Positions 38,312-47,951 of a stretch of 64,000 bases of DNA are shown here, piece after piece. Below the pieces are notes generated by a model. It saw nothing but the letters and a program-made list of their open reading frames with translations. It was not told the DNA's origin and did not search any database. The translations under genes were made by a program, and so were the position numbers. Position 1 is the stretch's first letter. Each line of letters starts with the position of its first letter. The stretch is from the NCBI GenBank assembly GCA_051715425.1, contig JBPXJS010000009.1:281847-345846 (forward strand), written 5' to 3'. Origin of the DNA: JAJTFA01 sp051715425. Its GTDB lineage: Bacteria; Bacteroidota; Bacteroidia; UKL13-3.

Positions 38312-38881
38312 CTACAGGTGTACCAACTTAAATTGTAGCTTTTTGGCGAGGGAGTTATAATACTCCTCAATATAGGCCATCACACTGGTAATATTGCGGA
38401 ACTCCTGGAGGAGATCAATGAGCAAAATATCAAATACACACCCTTCCACAAACTTGATTTCTTTTCCAAAGCCACATACGCACAAAGCGTTTGTTTTACG
38501 AAGAAAACGTTTGATTAACCGGAGGTCTGTATTTAAAGTATGGCAGGTTCCAAAATGAATAATTTTATTGTGGCAATTCGGGCCCAGCATTTCTGCCAGC
38601 TCATCAAGTGTTACAATTTCTTTTCCTACCAATATTTGATTTGGCTTGCCATGAAAGGCAATGTATAATATAGAGTAATCCTTGTAGCGCTTAAGCCTCC
38701 ATTGATTCAGGTAGTATTTTAGATTTTCCTTTGTACCGCAGTGTCTGTGAATATATTCTATCTGTCTGTTTTGTTTTAAAAATAACAATACAGCCTGCAC
38801 CGAAGTTTGTTGTTTCAGGTCTTTGCTCCAGTCGCCTTCAAGGCAAAACACTTCTTTGCTGTATGTTTTTGCGAATTTCAC
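38312..38881 (-). CDS. DUF6642-type caspase-like (CHAT-fold) protein, 189 aa
   Basis: The opening VFCLEGDW and the order of motifs match the DUF6642 family as I remember it. The layout is caspase/CHAT-like: a strand ending in His (ILYIAFHGKPN, His77-Gly78) and a later strand ending in Cys (IIHFGTCHTL, Cys113), the positions of a clan CD His-Cys dyad. Such proteins could be small cytosolic proteases, but activity is not established. It stands alone between the T9SS cluster and the dcw terminator, and ends about 195 bp from the 2182-aa gene. The gap 38118-38311 is AT-rich with no other feature except the promoter element. Confidence 0.6.
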   Translation of the reverse strand: MKFAKTYSKEVFCLEGDWSKDLKQQTSVQAVLLFLKQNRQIEYIHRHCGTKENLKYYLNQWRLKRYKDYSILYIAFHGKPNQILVGKEIVTLDELAEMLGPNCHNKIIHFGTCHTLNTDLRLIKRFLRKTNALCVCGFGKEIKFVEGCVFDILLIDLLQEFRNITSVMAYIEEYYNSLAKKLQFKLVHL

Positions 38882-38942
38882 TTTTGGATGTATCTATCCA
38901 GTTAACGCAAAAGTATTGGTTTTCAATGGTGTAATAACAAAA

Positions 38943-38971
38943 AAGGGATTGCATAAGAAATGCAATCCCTT
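38943..38971 (-). terminator. Rho-independent terminator at the end of the dcw cluster
   Basis: A perfect 12-bp stem (38943-38954 with 38960-38971, AAGGGATTGCAT and its complement) with a 5-nt loop is followed on the minus strand by TTTTTTG. It lies 22 bp beyond the ftsZ stop codon and would end the long minus-strand division operon. Confidence 0.85.
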
Positions 38972-38993
38972 GATTTTGAACGACTAATAATTA

Positions 38994-40694
38994 TTAATCT
39001 ACATTATCATGCAGGAAGGAATTGTTTGTTCTGATACCCGACTTGTTATTATCTTCAAATAAGGTCAATCGCGAGATCTGACTTTCAGACGAGTGCGGAA
39101 CCTCATTCAGTTTTTTGTTTTTGCGTTTGTAAGCAGGTTCCTTTTCCAGATCTCTTATACCTCCTGGCGAGTTTAAGGTTACATTTAAATTTTTCAATTC
39201 CTTGATTCGCTGAATCTGTTTTTCAATTTTCGCTTCCTGTTCTTCTGTGTTTTCTTCCTGACCGGAAATAACAGATTCAGTTAAGAAACTAAAATCGGGC
39301 TCCTGCTCTGGTTGTGGCAAAATAGCTGCAGGTTCAAAAATGTCATTCACCTCTTCCTCAGTCATGTTAATAAATGAAACGGTGTTTATTTCTGAGGGAG
39401 CTTCCGGTTCAATGGTTTCAGGTGCTGCTTCCATTTCAATAAAAGTTTCGGCAGCAATATCTTCCGGGAAAGTTTCTTCTTCCTCCTCTATCTTAAGCTC
39501 GAACTTTATTTCCTCTTCTTTTTCTTCCCTGGGTTTTTCCTGATCAGTTATAAAAACATTTTCCGGTTCAGGGGTAATGGTTTTTTCCTCGGTTTTTTTG
39601 TCCTCACCAAAAAAGAGAATATTGGAAACTTGCATCTCCTCTTTTTTAGGTGGTTCATAAAGCACATGCTTGGTGCTTGGAACTGCTGCAACCGGCTGCT
39701 CGGCTATATTGGTAATGATTTTATTTTGCCTTGTTTCAAAACCAGTTGCAATTAAAGTAACAGATAGTTTCGAGCCTAATGTTTCATCAAATGAAGTTCC
39801 TAAAATAATATCTGCAGTTAAACCTGCTTCATTTTGAATATAGCTCGATATGATATCAATTTCATCCATCAATACTTCTTCTGTTCCGGAAGTAATATTA
39901 AGCAGGATATTTTTTGCACCGATAATTTGATTGTCATTCAGAAGAGGGGAAGCAAGTGCTGCTTTCACAGCTTCAAGTGCCCTGTTTTCACCTTCAACAG
40001 CAGCTGATCCCATGAGGGCAACACCACTGCTTCTCATCACAGTTTTTACATCCTCAAAATCAACATTAATATAACCCGGGAAGGTGATGATTTCTGCTAT
40101 TCCTTTTGCCGCTGTGGTAAGAATATTATTGGCATGGCTAAATGCTTCCCTCAATGGAAGATTACCATACATTTCTTTAATCTTATCATTGTTGATAACA
40201 AGTAAGCAGTCAACACTTTTTTTCAGATTCTCAATTCCCTCGTCAGCAAAACCCCTGCGCTTGCGGCCTTCAAAAGCAAATGGTGTGGTAACAATACCTA
40301 CAGTAAGAATATCGAGCTCCCGTGCAGCTTTTGCAATAATAGGTGCTGCTCCGGTTCCCGTTCCGCCACCCATACCGGCTGTAATAAATATCATTTTTGT
40401 GTTTACACCCAATAACTCTATTACATCTTCAATGGCCTCCATGGCAGCCTTTTTTCCAACTTCAGGATTTGCCCCGGCTCCAAGTCCTGCAGTAAGGCCT
40501 GATCCTAATTGAATTTTATTAGGTATCGGACTATTTTCCAGTGCCTGCAAATCGGTATTGCATATAACAAAGTCTACCCCCTTAATGCCTTGGGCAAACA
40601 TGTGGTTAATGGCATTTCCGCCACCACCGCCAATGCCAAGCACTTTAATAATGCTCGACTTGTCCTTGGGTAAATCAAATCTTAATGAGTTCAT
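38994..40694 (-). CDS. ftsZ: Cell division GTPase FtsZ, 566 aa
   Basis: FtsZ polymerises with GTP at midcell to form the Z-ring scaffold. GTP-binding features are clear: IGGGGGNA (21-28), the tubulin signature GGGTGTGAA (109-117), and NxDxxE-type contacts further on. The globular domain ends near residue 325. The remaining 240 residues are an unusually long, Glu/Pro-rich, probably disordered linker, ending in a basic PAYKRKNKKL and a short C-terminal peptide (RTNNSFLHDNVD) of the Bacteroidota type that should bind FtsA. It is the last gene of the dcw cluster, 53 bp after ftsA. It is longer than most FtsZ proteins (about 380-430 residues) because of the linker. Confidence 0.98.
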   Translation of the reverse strand: MNSLRFDLPKDKSSIIKVLGIGGGGGNAINHMFAQGIKGVDFVICNTDLQALENSPIPNKIQLGSGLTAGLGAGANPEVGKKAAMEAIEDVIELLGVNTKMIFITAGMGGGTGTGAAPIIAKAARELDILTVGIVTTPFAFEGRKRRGFADEGIENLKKSVDCLLVINNDKIKEMYGNLPLREAFSHANNILTTAAKGIAEIITFPGYINVDFEDVKTVMRSSGVALMGSAAVEGENRALEAVKAALASPLLNDNQIIGAKNILLNITSGTEEVLMDEIDIISSYIQNEAGLTADIILGTSFDETLGSKLSVTLIATGFETRQNKIITNIAEQPVAAVPSTKHVLYEPPKKEEMQVSNILFFGEDKKTEEKTITPEPENVFITDQEKPREEKEEEIKFELKIEEEEETFPEDIAAETFIEMEAAPETIEPEAPSEINTVSFINMTEEEVNDIFEPAAILPQPEQEPDFSFLTESVISGQEENTEEQEAKIEKQIQRIKELKNLNVTLNSPGGIRDLEKEPAYKRKNKKLNEVPHSSESQISRLTLFEDNNKSGIRTNNSFLHDNVD

Positions 40695-40747
40695 ACGTTC
40701 AATAATTAAAGTTTATTAAAGCATCTCCATGCTGTTTTATGAATAGA

Positions 40748-42055
40748 TTAAAAATCCTTCATATCATCATCATTCAACCAGGCTTTACCCTTTTCCAGCC
40801 ATTTGGAAAGAAATCCGCTTCCCTGATGTTCGTGCTGTTTAGGTTCTCCTCCTTTGTCTTCTTCATGTGTAATTTCCACCTCATCCGCTGTATTCAATCC
40901 TTTCAGCACCAAACCAACTCCTGTGGCGTACATCGGACTTTTAATTTCTTCTACAATCGATTTGGCAATATGCTCATTCGGGTAACCTATTCTGGAGTCT
41001 ATTCCGGTTACAAATTCCACCAGCTTATCCAGGTGTTTCAGTTGTGATCCCCCGCCTGTAATAACGATACCTGCATTGAGTTTTCTTTCCAGTCCTGAGC
41101 TCTTTATTTCGTACAATACAGATTCAAAAATTTCTTCCACGCGAGCCTGTATCACCATAGCGAGGTTTTTTATAGAAACTTCTTTAGGAGGGCGTCCGTG
41201 GAATCCGGGGATGCAAACGATTTCATTTTCTTTATTCTCTTCAGCAAGTGCCGAACCGAATTTTAGTTTAAGCAACTCGGCCTGGTTGCGCAATACCTGG
41301 CAACCTTCCACTATATCTTCTGTAATGATATTTCCTCCAAAAGGAATAACTGCCGTATGCCGTATGATTCCGTTTTTGAAAATAGCCACATCCGTTGTTC
41401 CGCCACCAATATCCACCAAACAAACACCGGCTTCCATTTCTTCAGTTGTTAATACCGCTTCAGCAGAGGAGAGGGGTTCCAGTATCAGATCTGCCACTTC
41501 CAAACCTGAACGGTTCACACTTTTGTAAATGTTTTTAATCGCATCCACATTACCCGTAATCATGTGAAAGTTGCCGGATAAACGCACACCTGCTATACCA
41601 ACCGGATCTGTTACATCAGTAAACTCATCTACCTGGTACTCCTGTGGCAATACGTGTATAATTTTATCTCCCGGAGGCAGGGCCAGGTTAAAGGTATCAC
41701 GTATCAGTTTTTCTACGTCTTCTTTGGTTATCTCATCCTCCGTATTGGTGCGGCTGATGGAGTTGCGGTGCTGCAAACTTTTGATATGCTGACCTGCAAT
41801 CCCTACATGTACGGAGTTTATTTCAATACGAATTTTTCCGTTGGCCATTGATTGTTTGGCTTTTTCAACAGCCTCGCGTATGGCCTTAACGGTTTTGTCA
41901 ATATTTCTTACCTCTCCACGGATTACACCCAATGAATCGGCCTTGCCCATACCAAGAATTTCTACCTTGCCATGCTCATTTGTTGCACCAACTATGGCGC
42001 ACACCTTGGTGGTACCAATGTCTAATCCTACAATTACTTTTTTGATATGCTCCAT
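40748..42055 (-). CDS. ftsA: Cell division protein FtsA, 435 aa
   Basis: An actin-like ATPase that tethers FtsZ to the inner membrane. Phosphate loops are visible at GLDIGTTKVCAIV (10-22) and VDIGGGTTDVAIF (about 219-231), with the adenosine motif ITGGGSQL near 340. The family's 1C subdomain (after about residue 85) is present. The C-terminus ends in a basic amphipathic helix (GFLSKWLEKGKAWLND), the membrane-targeting sequence, after a charged linker. Length is normal. It starts 1 bp from the ftsQ stop codon and precedes ftsZ, the standard order. Confidence 0.98.
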   Translation of the reverse strand: MEHIKKVIVGLDIGTTKVCAIVGATNEHGKVEILGMGKADSLGVIRGEVRNIDKTVKAIREAVEKAKQSMANGKIRIEINSVHVGIAGQHIKSLQHRNSISRTNTEDEITKEDVEKLIRDTFNLALPPGDKIIHVLPQEYQVDEFTDVTDPVGIAGVRLSGNFHMITGNVDAIKNIYKSVNRSGLEVADLILEPLSSAEAVLTTEEMEAGVCLVDIGGGTTDVAIFKNGIIRHTAVIPFGGNIITEDIVEGCQVLRNQAELLKLKFGSALAEENKENEIVCIPGFHGRPPKEVSIKNLAMVIQARVEEIFESVLYEIKSSGLERKLNAGIVITGGGSQLKHLDKLVEFVTGIDSRIGYPNEHIAKSIVEEIKSPMYATGVGLVLKGLNTADEVEITHEEDKGGEPKQHEHQGSGFLSKWLEKGKAWLNDDDMKDF

Positions 42056-42056
42056 A

Positions 42057-42863
42057 TCACTTTTGTTGTTTTTTCTTACAAACTACCTGGTTTTTAAACC
42101 TTAAATCTATTGCTGTGTATTTGTCCCAACCCACCCTGCTCAATGCCTCCCTGTAGAACAATAAAAGCCTGCTGAACTTATCCTCCATCTGCTCTGTTGT
42201 TCCAAAGTTGATGGTATGATCACCTATCTTCGGAATAATTACCAGTTCACTTTCAGCTGTAACAAATATCTGTTCGATCTGCGCTTTCCAGAAGGCATCT
42301 TTATCAACATATGTTGCTATCTTATACAACTCGTTTAATACAAAAGTGTTGATAGAATCTGTGCCTTTATAAACCTCAAATATATTGCCGGTGGCAACAG
42401 GCACACGTGCCGTAAATGTAGCAGAAACAGGCATTTTAGCCCCATTCCGGTCAATATAATAACTCTCTCCGGAAGTGTTAAAAACACGCAAAACCGGTTC
42501 TCTCTGGTGAATGTTGATATGTACAATACCGTTCATATCTGTGAACACTTCTGCATCACGGATGAGCTTATTTGCTTCCAGACGCGTTTCCAGAGAGGGT
42601 AAGTGAAGGGCTGTGATTTTTTTTCCAAGAATGCGGTTTTCATCCCCGTCAGGCCTGATGGTTTTTAGTACCATTTCACGGTCAACAAACTGCAGCTCAT
42701 TTTCTGGCTCAATATTCACTATAATTTTTGAGCAGGTTAATTCATCCTTTTCCCGGTTTACAAATGAAAGGCTAAATACCACGCCACCGGCCAGCACCAC
42801 CCATAAGGTAATGATGGCTGCCTTTTTTAACCGCCTCAAAATTTTTTCCTTATCAAATTTCAC
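42057..42863 (-). CDS. ftsQ: Cell division protein FtsQ/DivIB, 268 aa
   Basis: A bitopic inner-membrane divisome protein that links early and late division proteins. It has a basic cytoplasmic N-terminus (KILRRLKKAA), one membrane helix (about residues 15-37), a POTRA-like domain (about 45-120) and a C-terminal beta domain. The assignment rests on position between murC and ftsA, topology and weak family similarity; FtsQ sequences diverge widely in Bacteroidota. It overlaps murC by 11 bp. Confidence 0.9.
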   Translation of the reverse strand: MKFDKEKILRRLKKAAIITLWVVLAGGVVFSLSFVNREKDELTCSKIIVNIEPENELQFVDREMVLKTIRPDGDENRILGKKITALHLPSLETRLEANKLIRDAEVFTDMNGIVHINIHQREPVLRVFNTSGESYYIDRNGAKMPVSATFTARVPVATGNIFEVYKGTDSINTFVLNELYKIATYVDKDAFWKAQIEQIFVTAESELVIIPKIGDHTINFGTTEQMEDKFSRLLLFYREALSRVGWDKYTAIDLRFKNQVVCKKKQQK

Positions 42864-44271
42864 GGTTATCCGGGTTTAAGTTATTTATGAGTGCCTGCAA
42901 TGGCCCAACAAGTTGATCAATATCCCCTGCCCCAAGTGTTAACAATACCTCAGGCTTTTTCTTCTCTATCAACGCTGTTACCTCGTGTTTGCTGCACAAT
43001 AATTTTTCTGGAGAGGTTATTTTTTTTAGAATAATTTCCGAGGTGATGCCAGGAATGGGAAGTTCCCTTGCAGGATAAATATCAAGCAACAATACATCAT
43101 CAGCCAGCGATAAACTCTCTGCAAAACCATCAACAAAATCACGTGTGCGGCTATATAAATGTGGTTGAAATACAACAGTTAATTTTTTGCCTGCATACAT
43201 TTGTTTTACCGAACTGATAATGGCTCTGAGTTCTTCAGGGTGGTGGGCATAATCATCAATATAAATCCGGTGAGGCTGCTTTACGATATACTCAAAGCGC
43301 CTTTTTACCCCGTTAAAGGAGGCAAGTGATGACCTGAGCTCAGCGGCCGTTACACCTGCTATAAGAGCAGCAGCAGATGCCGCTACCGCGTTTTCTACAT
43401 TGTGTTTTCCTGGTATACCAAGGTGCAGATCGTTGATGTGTAAATCAGGTGTATGCAAATTAAAATAATACCTGTCGCCTTCAATGCGGATATGATCAGC
43501 ATAAAAATCGGCAGCTTGTTCTATGCTGTATGAAAGCACTTTTTTTGTTGTTGCATGTTTTTTTAGTTCATCGCAAAGCTCCAGTTCTTTTTTAATAATC
43601 AGGGATTCCCTAACCTGTGAGGCATAATCCGAAAACGATTTCTTTAGAGCATCGTGTTCACCATAAATATCGAGGTGATCGGCATCGGTTGAAGTAATAA
43701 TGCCTATTGCCGGATGCAGGGTAAGGAAAGAGCGGTCAAATTCATCTGCTTCAACCACCATTAGTTCTTTTTCCGTTTCCGTTTTAAGTGTTTTATGAAG
43801 CAGCAGATTGGAGTGGTAGTTGGAAGAAATGCCTCCCAAAAATGCTGCACAATCTGTTTTGCTTTGTTTAAGTATATGAGCAATGAGGGTAGAAGTGGTC
43901 GTTTTACCATGTGTACCGGCCACACCAATGGTTTTATACGCATCTGTGATGATACCCAAAACCTGAGAACGTTTCATAATGGTATATCCTTCATCACGCA
44001 ACCATTTCCATTCCTGATGATCTGCTGGTACAGCCGGAGTAAGCACTACCAGACAGTTTTCCTTTTGCAAATGTGTTTCCGATAGTCTGCTGCCAAGGTC
44101 ATGATAATGCACGGCAATGCCTTCGGAAACCAATTCCTGTGTTAAAGGTGTTTCGGTTTTGTCATACCCCATTACTTTTATACCCGCAGTATTAAAGTAT
44201 CTGGCAATAGCACTCATACCAATTCCTCCTATCCCTAAAAAATATGCCTGTTTGATATGTTTCAGGTTCAT
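42853..44271 (-). CDS. murC: UDP-N-acetylmuramate--L-alanine ligase MurC, 472 aa
   Basis: MurC joins L-alanine to UDP-MurNAc in the cytoplasm using ATP, the first peptide-forming step of peptidoglycan synthesis. The N-terminal UDP-binding glycine motif is GIGGIGMS (13-20) and the ATP-binding P-loop is AGTHGKTTT (118-126). The central Mur-ligase domain contains the SxxxHxDIYG-like TDADHLDIYG, and the C-terminal domain has DDYAHHPEE. Length is typical. It is third from the end of the dcw operon, 3 bp after murG, and overlaps ftsQ. Confidence 0.97.
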   Translation of the reverse strand: MNLKHIKQAYFLGIGGIGMSAIARYFNTAGIKVMGYDKTETPLTQELVSEGIAVHYHDLGSRLSETHLQKENCLVVLTPAVPADHQEWKWLRDEGYTIMKRSQVLGIITDAYKTIGVAGTHGKTTTSTLIAHILKQSKTDCAAFLGGISSNYHSNLLLHKTLKTETEKELMVVEADEFDRSFLTLHPAIGIITSTDADHLDIYGEHDALKKSFSDYASQVRESLIIKKELELCDELKKHATTKKVLSYSIEQAADFYADHIRIEGDRYYFNLHTPDLHINDLHLGIPGKHNVENAVAASAAALIAGVTAAELRSSLASFNGVKRRFEYIVKQPHRIYIDDYAHHPEELRAIISSVKQMYAGKKLTVVFQPHLYSRTRDFVDGFAESLSLADDVLLLDIYPARELPIPGITSEIILKKITSPEKLLCSKHEVTALIEKKKPEVLLTLGAGDIDQLVGPLQALINNLNPDNREI

Positions 44272-44274
44272 TGC

Positions 44275-45387
44275 TTATCCTCTTTTAGATTCAATTACTT
44301 TCAGCAATTCGTCAACAATACGCTCAGCCGCACTTGGCATAGCGAAAGTGGCGATATTGTTTTTCAACTGTACCTGTTTCATTTCGTTCCCTGCTAAACT
44401 GATGGCTTCATTTATCAGCATGGTGCGGGCATCCACATCTTTTACCAGAATAGCGGCCTGTCTTTCCACAAGGGCCATGGCATTTTTGGTTTGGTGATCT
44501 TCTGCCACATTTGGTGATGGTACCAGTATGACCGGTTTTTTTACATGCGCCAGTTCCGCAATACTCAATGCACCGGCTCTCGATATCACCACATCGGCCG
44601 CTGCATAGGCCAGATTCATTTCATAAATAAATTCAAATACTTTTACCTCCTGGTTATGCAGGTCTTTTGCCTTTTGGTAGTAAGCCTTGCCTGTTTGCCA
44701 GATTATCTGAAAGCCGGCCTCCTGTAATTTGCTCAGTCCTTCTTTTATACTTTCATTTATGGTGCGGGCTCCCAAGCTGCCCCCTATTATTAACAACGTT
44801 TTTTTGGCAGGATTTAATTCAAAATGTTTAAGGGCTTGCTCTCTGAATTGCTCCACATGAACCAGGTCCTGCCTGATGGGGTTGCCGGTTTTTACGATCT
44901 TTCTTTCAGGGAAAAACCGTTCCATTTTATCGTAAGCCACACAAATGGTATCTACCCTGTTTTTTAAAATCTTATTGGTAATACCGGCATACGAGTTTTG
45001 CTCATGTATAACAGAAGGAATTTTTTTCATGGTAGCCGCATACAACATGGCACCACTTGCATATCCTCCAAAACCAATGGCAGCATCAGCTTTAAAGGTT
45101 TTTAGTAAACGCAGTGATTTCCAAACACTGTGTATTACCTTAAAAGGGAAAAGGATGTTTTTTAACGACAAGCTTCTTTGCAGACCACTGATCCAAAGTC
45201 CAACAATTTTGTAACCGGCCTTTGGTACTTTTTCCATTTCCATTCTGTCGCTGGCACCTACAAAAAGGATATCTACATCGGGAACCTTTTTTTGCAAAGC
45301 CTGTGCAACAGCCACGGCAGGATAAATATGACCACCGGTGCCGCCTCCGCTTATAATTACCTTCAGTTTCTTATGCATTTGCTTCAA
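44275..45387 (-). CDS. murG: MurG, lipid II-forming N-acetylglucosaminyltransferase, 370 aa
   Basis: MurG transfers GlcNAc from UDP-GlcNAc to lipid I on the cytoplasmic face of the membrane, giving lipid II. The N-terminal glycine loop SGGGTGGHIYPA (13-24), the second loop GGSLGART (about 197-204) and the donor-binding ISRAGALSIAEL with the following PSPNVAEDHQ mark a GT28/GT-B fold enzyme. Length is normal. Its start overlaps ftsW by 17 bp; the ATG at residue 4 is an alternative start. Confidence 0.97.
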   Translation of the reverse strand: MKQMHKKLKVIISGGGTGGHIYPAVAVAQALQKKVPDVDILFVGASDRMEMEKVPKAGYKIVGLWISGLQRSLSLKNILFPFKVIHSVWKSLRLLKTFKADAAIGFGGYASGAMLYAATMKKIPSVIHEQNSYAGITNKILKNRVDTICVAYDKMERFFPERKIVKTGNPIRQDLVHVEQFREQALKHFELNPAKKTLLIIGGSLGARTINESIKEGLSKLQEAGFQIIWQTGKAYYQKAKDLHNQEVKVFEFIYEMNLAYAAADVVISRAGALSIAELAHVKKPVILVPSPNVAEDHQTKNAMALVERQAAILVKDVDARTMLINEAISLAGNEMKQVQLKNNIATFAMPSAAERIVDELLKVIESKRG

Positions 45388-46597
45388 CCGTATTATTACC
45401 TTGTATACTATTTGTTTTCAGATTGTTTTCCTGTTGTTCGGTTTCACTGTATGGCTCATCTTCTTCCACGTACCTGCTTACACTCATAATTACTCCAAAG
45501 GCCACACTCGTAAGTAAAATAGATGTTCCTCCTTTGCTCACCAATGGAAGGGTTAAACCCGTTACCGGAAAAATATTTACCGCTACTGCCATATTAATTA
45601 ACGCCTGCAATACCAGCGAAAAACTTAGCCCGATAGCTATTAATGCACCAAAAGCTTTTGGGCTTTTTAATACAATTCTCATGGTGCGATAAAGAAAAAA
45701 CAGGTAAAGCATCAGCATCAGTACAGCACCAATCAGCCCATATTCTTCAGCAATAATGGCGTATATAAAATCGGAATACGCCTCGGGTAAAAAATTTCTT
45801 TCCGTGCTGTTTCCAGGAAATTTGCCAAACATACCTCCGCTGGCAATTGCAATTTTCGCGTGGTCATTCTGGTAACTTTTATCCGGATCGTCAACAGGCT
45901 TACCGAAAGATTCAATCCGGTGTTTCCAGGTAAGCAATCGACCTGTACCTTTTAAGGCTCCTTCGGGCATCAAAAATAAGGTGGCAAAAAACAAACCGCC
46001 TGCCAGCATCACAATACCTGTAATCAATGCCAGATGTTTAATTTTAACCCTGCCAATAAAAAGAATAAGGAAGCAGGTAGAGAAAAGAACCAGAGCTGTA
46101 GAAAGATTTTCGGGAGCAATAAGTAAACAGATGGCAGTAATATGACCTAAAACCGGAAGGAAGGTTTTTTTAAAATCATCAATGGTATCCTGCTTTCGGG
46201 AGAGTTCCCTTGTTACAAACATAATAATGGCCAGCTTGGCAATATCAGAGGATTGTATGGTGATGCCAAAGAGGTTTACCCAACGCTTGGCGCCATTAAT
46301 TTCAATACCGAAAATGAGGGTATAGATGAGCAGGGGATAGGTAATCCATAACAACAACTTGGAGAGGCCGATGAAATATTTATAATGAATGGAGTGAATA
46401 AAAAACATCACAAAAAATCCGGCTCCAAGAAGTGCAGCCTGTTGCAAAAGGTAGATCTCCACATTGCCCCCGTTTTTTTTGTAAGCCAGCGCTCCGGTAG
46501 AACTGTAAATGGCAAGCAATCCCCAGATGGAGAGTATAAAAATTACTCCCCACATAAACATATCTCCTCTCGGCCTTATCCGTTCCCAGGTGCTCAT
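45371..46597 (-). CDS. ftsW: SEDS peptidoglycan glycosyltransferase FtsW, 408 aa
   Basis: A polytopic inner-membrane SEDS protein that polymerises septal peptidoglycan from lipid II together with the class B transpeptidase FtsI encoded upstream. About ten hydrophobic helices are visible. SEDS signatures include NGAKRWVNLFGI in the first half, SAEEYG-like IIAEEYGLIGAVL, and the C-terminal GLTLPLVSKGGTSILLT. The last 40 residues are a hydrophilic acidic tail. It lies between murD and murG in the standard dcw order. Confidence 0.97.
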   Translation of the reverse strand: MSTWERIRPRGDMFMWGVIFILSIWGLLAIYSSTGALAYKKNGGNVEIYLLQQAALLGAGFFVMFFIHSIHYKYFIGLSKLLLWITYPLLIYTLIFGIEINGAKRWVNLFGITIQSSDIAKLAIIMFVTRELSRKQDTIDDFKKTFLPVLGHITAICLLIAPENLSTALVLFSTCFLILFIGRVKIKHLALITGIVMLAGGLFFATLFLMPEGALKGTGRLLTWKHRIESFGKPVDDPDKSYQNDHAKIAIASGGMFGKFPGNSTERNFLPEAYSDFIYAIIAEEYGLIGAVLMLMLYLFFLYRTMRIVLKSPKAFGALIAIGLSFSLVLQALINMAVAVNIFPVTGLTLPLVSKGGTSILLTSVAFGVIMSVSRYVEEDEPYSETEQQENNLKTNSIQGNNTVEANA

Positions 46598-46600
46598 TTT

Positions 46601-47947
46601 TTACAGGTCTTTAACGGCTTTTTTAAATTGACGTCCCCTGTCTTCGTAGTTCTTAAATAAATCAAATGATGCACAAGCAGGAGAAAGTAAAATGGCTTCT
46701 CCGTTTTTTGCCAGTTGCTGAGATACGTGAACAGCCTCGGTCATTGAAGTGGTATTCACAATCATGTCTACCTCCTGAGCGAAAGCTTCATGTATCTTTC
46801 TGTTATCAATACCAAGGCAAACGATAATGCGCACTTTTTCTTTCACCAGTTCTTTCAGGAGGGTATAATCATTTCCTTTGTCAACACCACCTGCAATCCA
46901 TATGGTTGGTTTCTCCATACTTTCCAGTGCATACCAGGCAGAATTTACGTTGGTGGCTTTTGAGTCGTTGATAAATTCTACCCCGCCAATGGTGAGAACG
47001 GGTTCCAGCCGGTGTTCTACATTTTGAAAACTCATCAGGCTTTCGCGGATGGTTTCCTTGCGGATGTTGAGCACCTGACCGATAATTGCCGCGGCCATTG
47101 AGTTGTAGCCGTTGTGGCGGCCTTTAAGTGACAGTTCGTTGATATACATAGTAAATGGATTATTAATTTGCTCTGGAATGGTGGAAATGATTTGCCCTTC
47201 TTTTACATAAGCCCCGGGTTGTTGTTCCTTAGCCCAGGCAAAAGGAATACAGGTGGCATTTCCTTTTATCTGTTGGAGATTATTGATGGTAAGTTCATCA
47301 TCCGCACAATAAATAAATACATCATCGGATGATTGATTTTGTGTAATACGGAACTTGGATTGGATATAGTTTTCAATTTTATAATCGTACCTGTCAAGAT
47401 GATCCGGAGTGATATTGGTAAGCACCGCTATATCTGCATGGAAAGCATACATATCATCCAACTGAAAACTGCTCAATTCAAGCACCACATACGCGTAGTC
47501 TTTTTCAAGTAGCAGGCGTGCATAGCTGGTACCGATATTTCCGCCAACCGCAACATCCATACCTGCCGTTTTTAGCAAATGATATACAATAGAGGTGGTG
47601 GTGGTTTTTCCGTTGGTACCGGTAATGCATATTTTTTTAGCTTTTGAAAACCGGCCTGCAAATTCTATTTCTGAAATAACCGGAATGCCTTTTTCAATCA
47701 CCTGTTTTACCATCGGTGCCTTATGTGGTATGCCAGGACTTTTGATTATTTCATTGGCATTAAGAATAAGCTCAGGTGAGTGTTTACCCTCTTCAAACGG
47801 AATATTATTTTTAACCAGTTCGTCTTTAAAGTTTTCGGGTATCAAACCCATATCACTTACAAACACGTCATACCCCTTCCTTGCCGCCAATAATGCAGCA
47901 CCGGTTCCGCTCTCTCCGCTTCCTAATATGACTATTCTTTTGCTCAA
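46601..47947 (-). CDS. murD: UDP-MurNAc-L-alanine--D-glutamate ligase MurD, 448 aa
   Basis: MurD adds D-glutamate to UDP-MurNAc-L-Ala in the cytoplasm with ATP. An N-terminal Rossmann-like domain starts RIVILGSGESGTGAA, the P-loop is ITGTNGKTTTT (108-118), and the central domain has NITPDHLDRY. The C-terminal part carries NDSKATNV and the GGVDKGNDY motif. Length fits the family. It starts 4 bp beyond mraY and ends 3 bp before ftsW. Confidence 0.97.
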   Translation of the reverse strand: MSKRIVILGSGESGTGAALLAARKGYDVFVSDMGLIPENFKDELVKNNIPFEEGKHSPELILNANEIIKSPGIPHKAPMVKQVIEKGIPVISEIEFAGRFSKAKKICITGTNGKTTTTSIVYHLLKTAGMDVAVGGNIGTSYARLLLEKDYAYVVLELSSFQLDDMYAFHADIAVLTNITPDHLDRYDYKIENYIQSKFRITQNQSSDDVFIYCADDELTINNLQQIKGNATCIPFAWAKEQQPGAYVKEGQIISTIPEQINNPFTMYINELSLKGRHNGYNSMAAAIIGQVLNIRKETIRESLMSFQNVEHRLEPVLTIGGVEFINDSKATNVNSAWYALESMEKPTIWIAGGVDKGNDYTLLKELVKEKVRIIVCLGIDNRKIHEAFAQEVDMIVNTTSMTEAVHVSQQLAKNGEAILLSPACASFDLFKNYEDRGRQFKKAVKDL

Positions 47948-47951
47948 CGGT

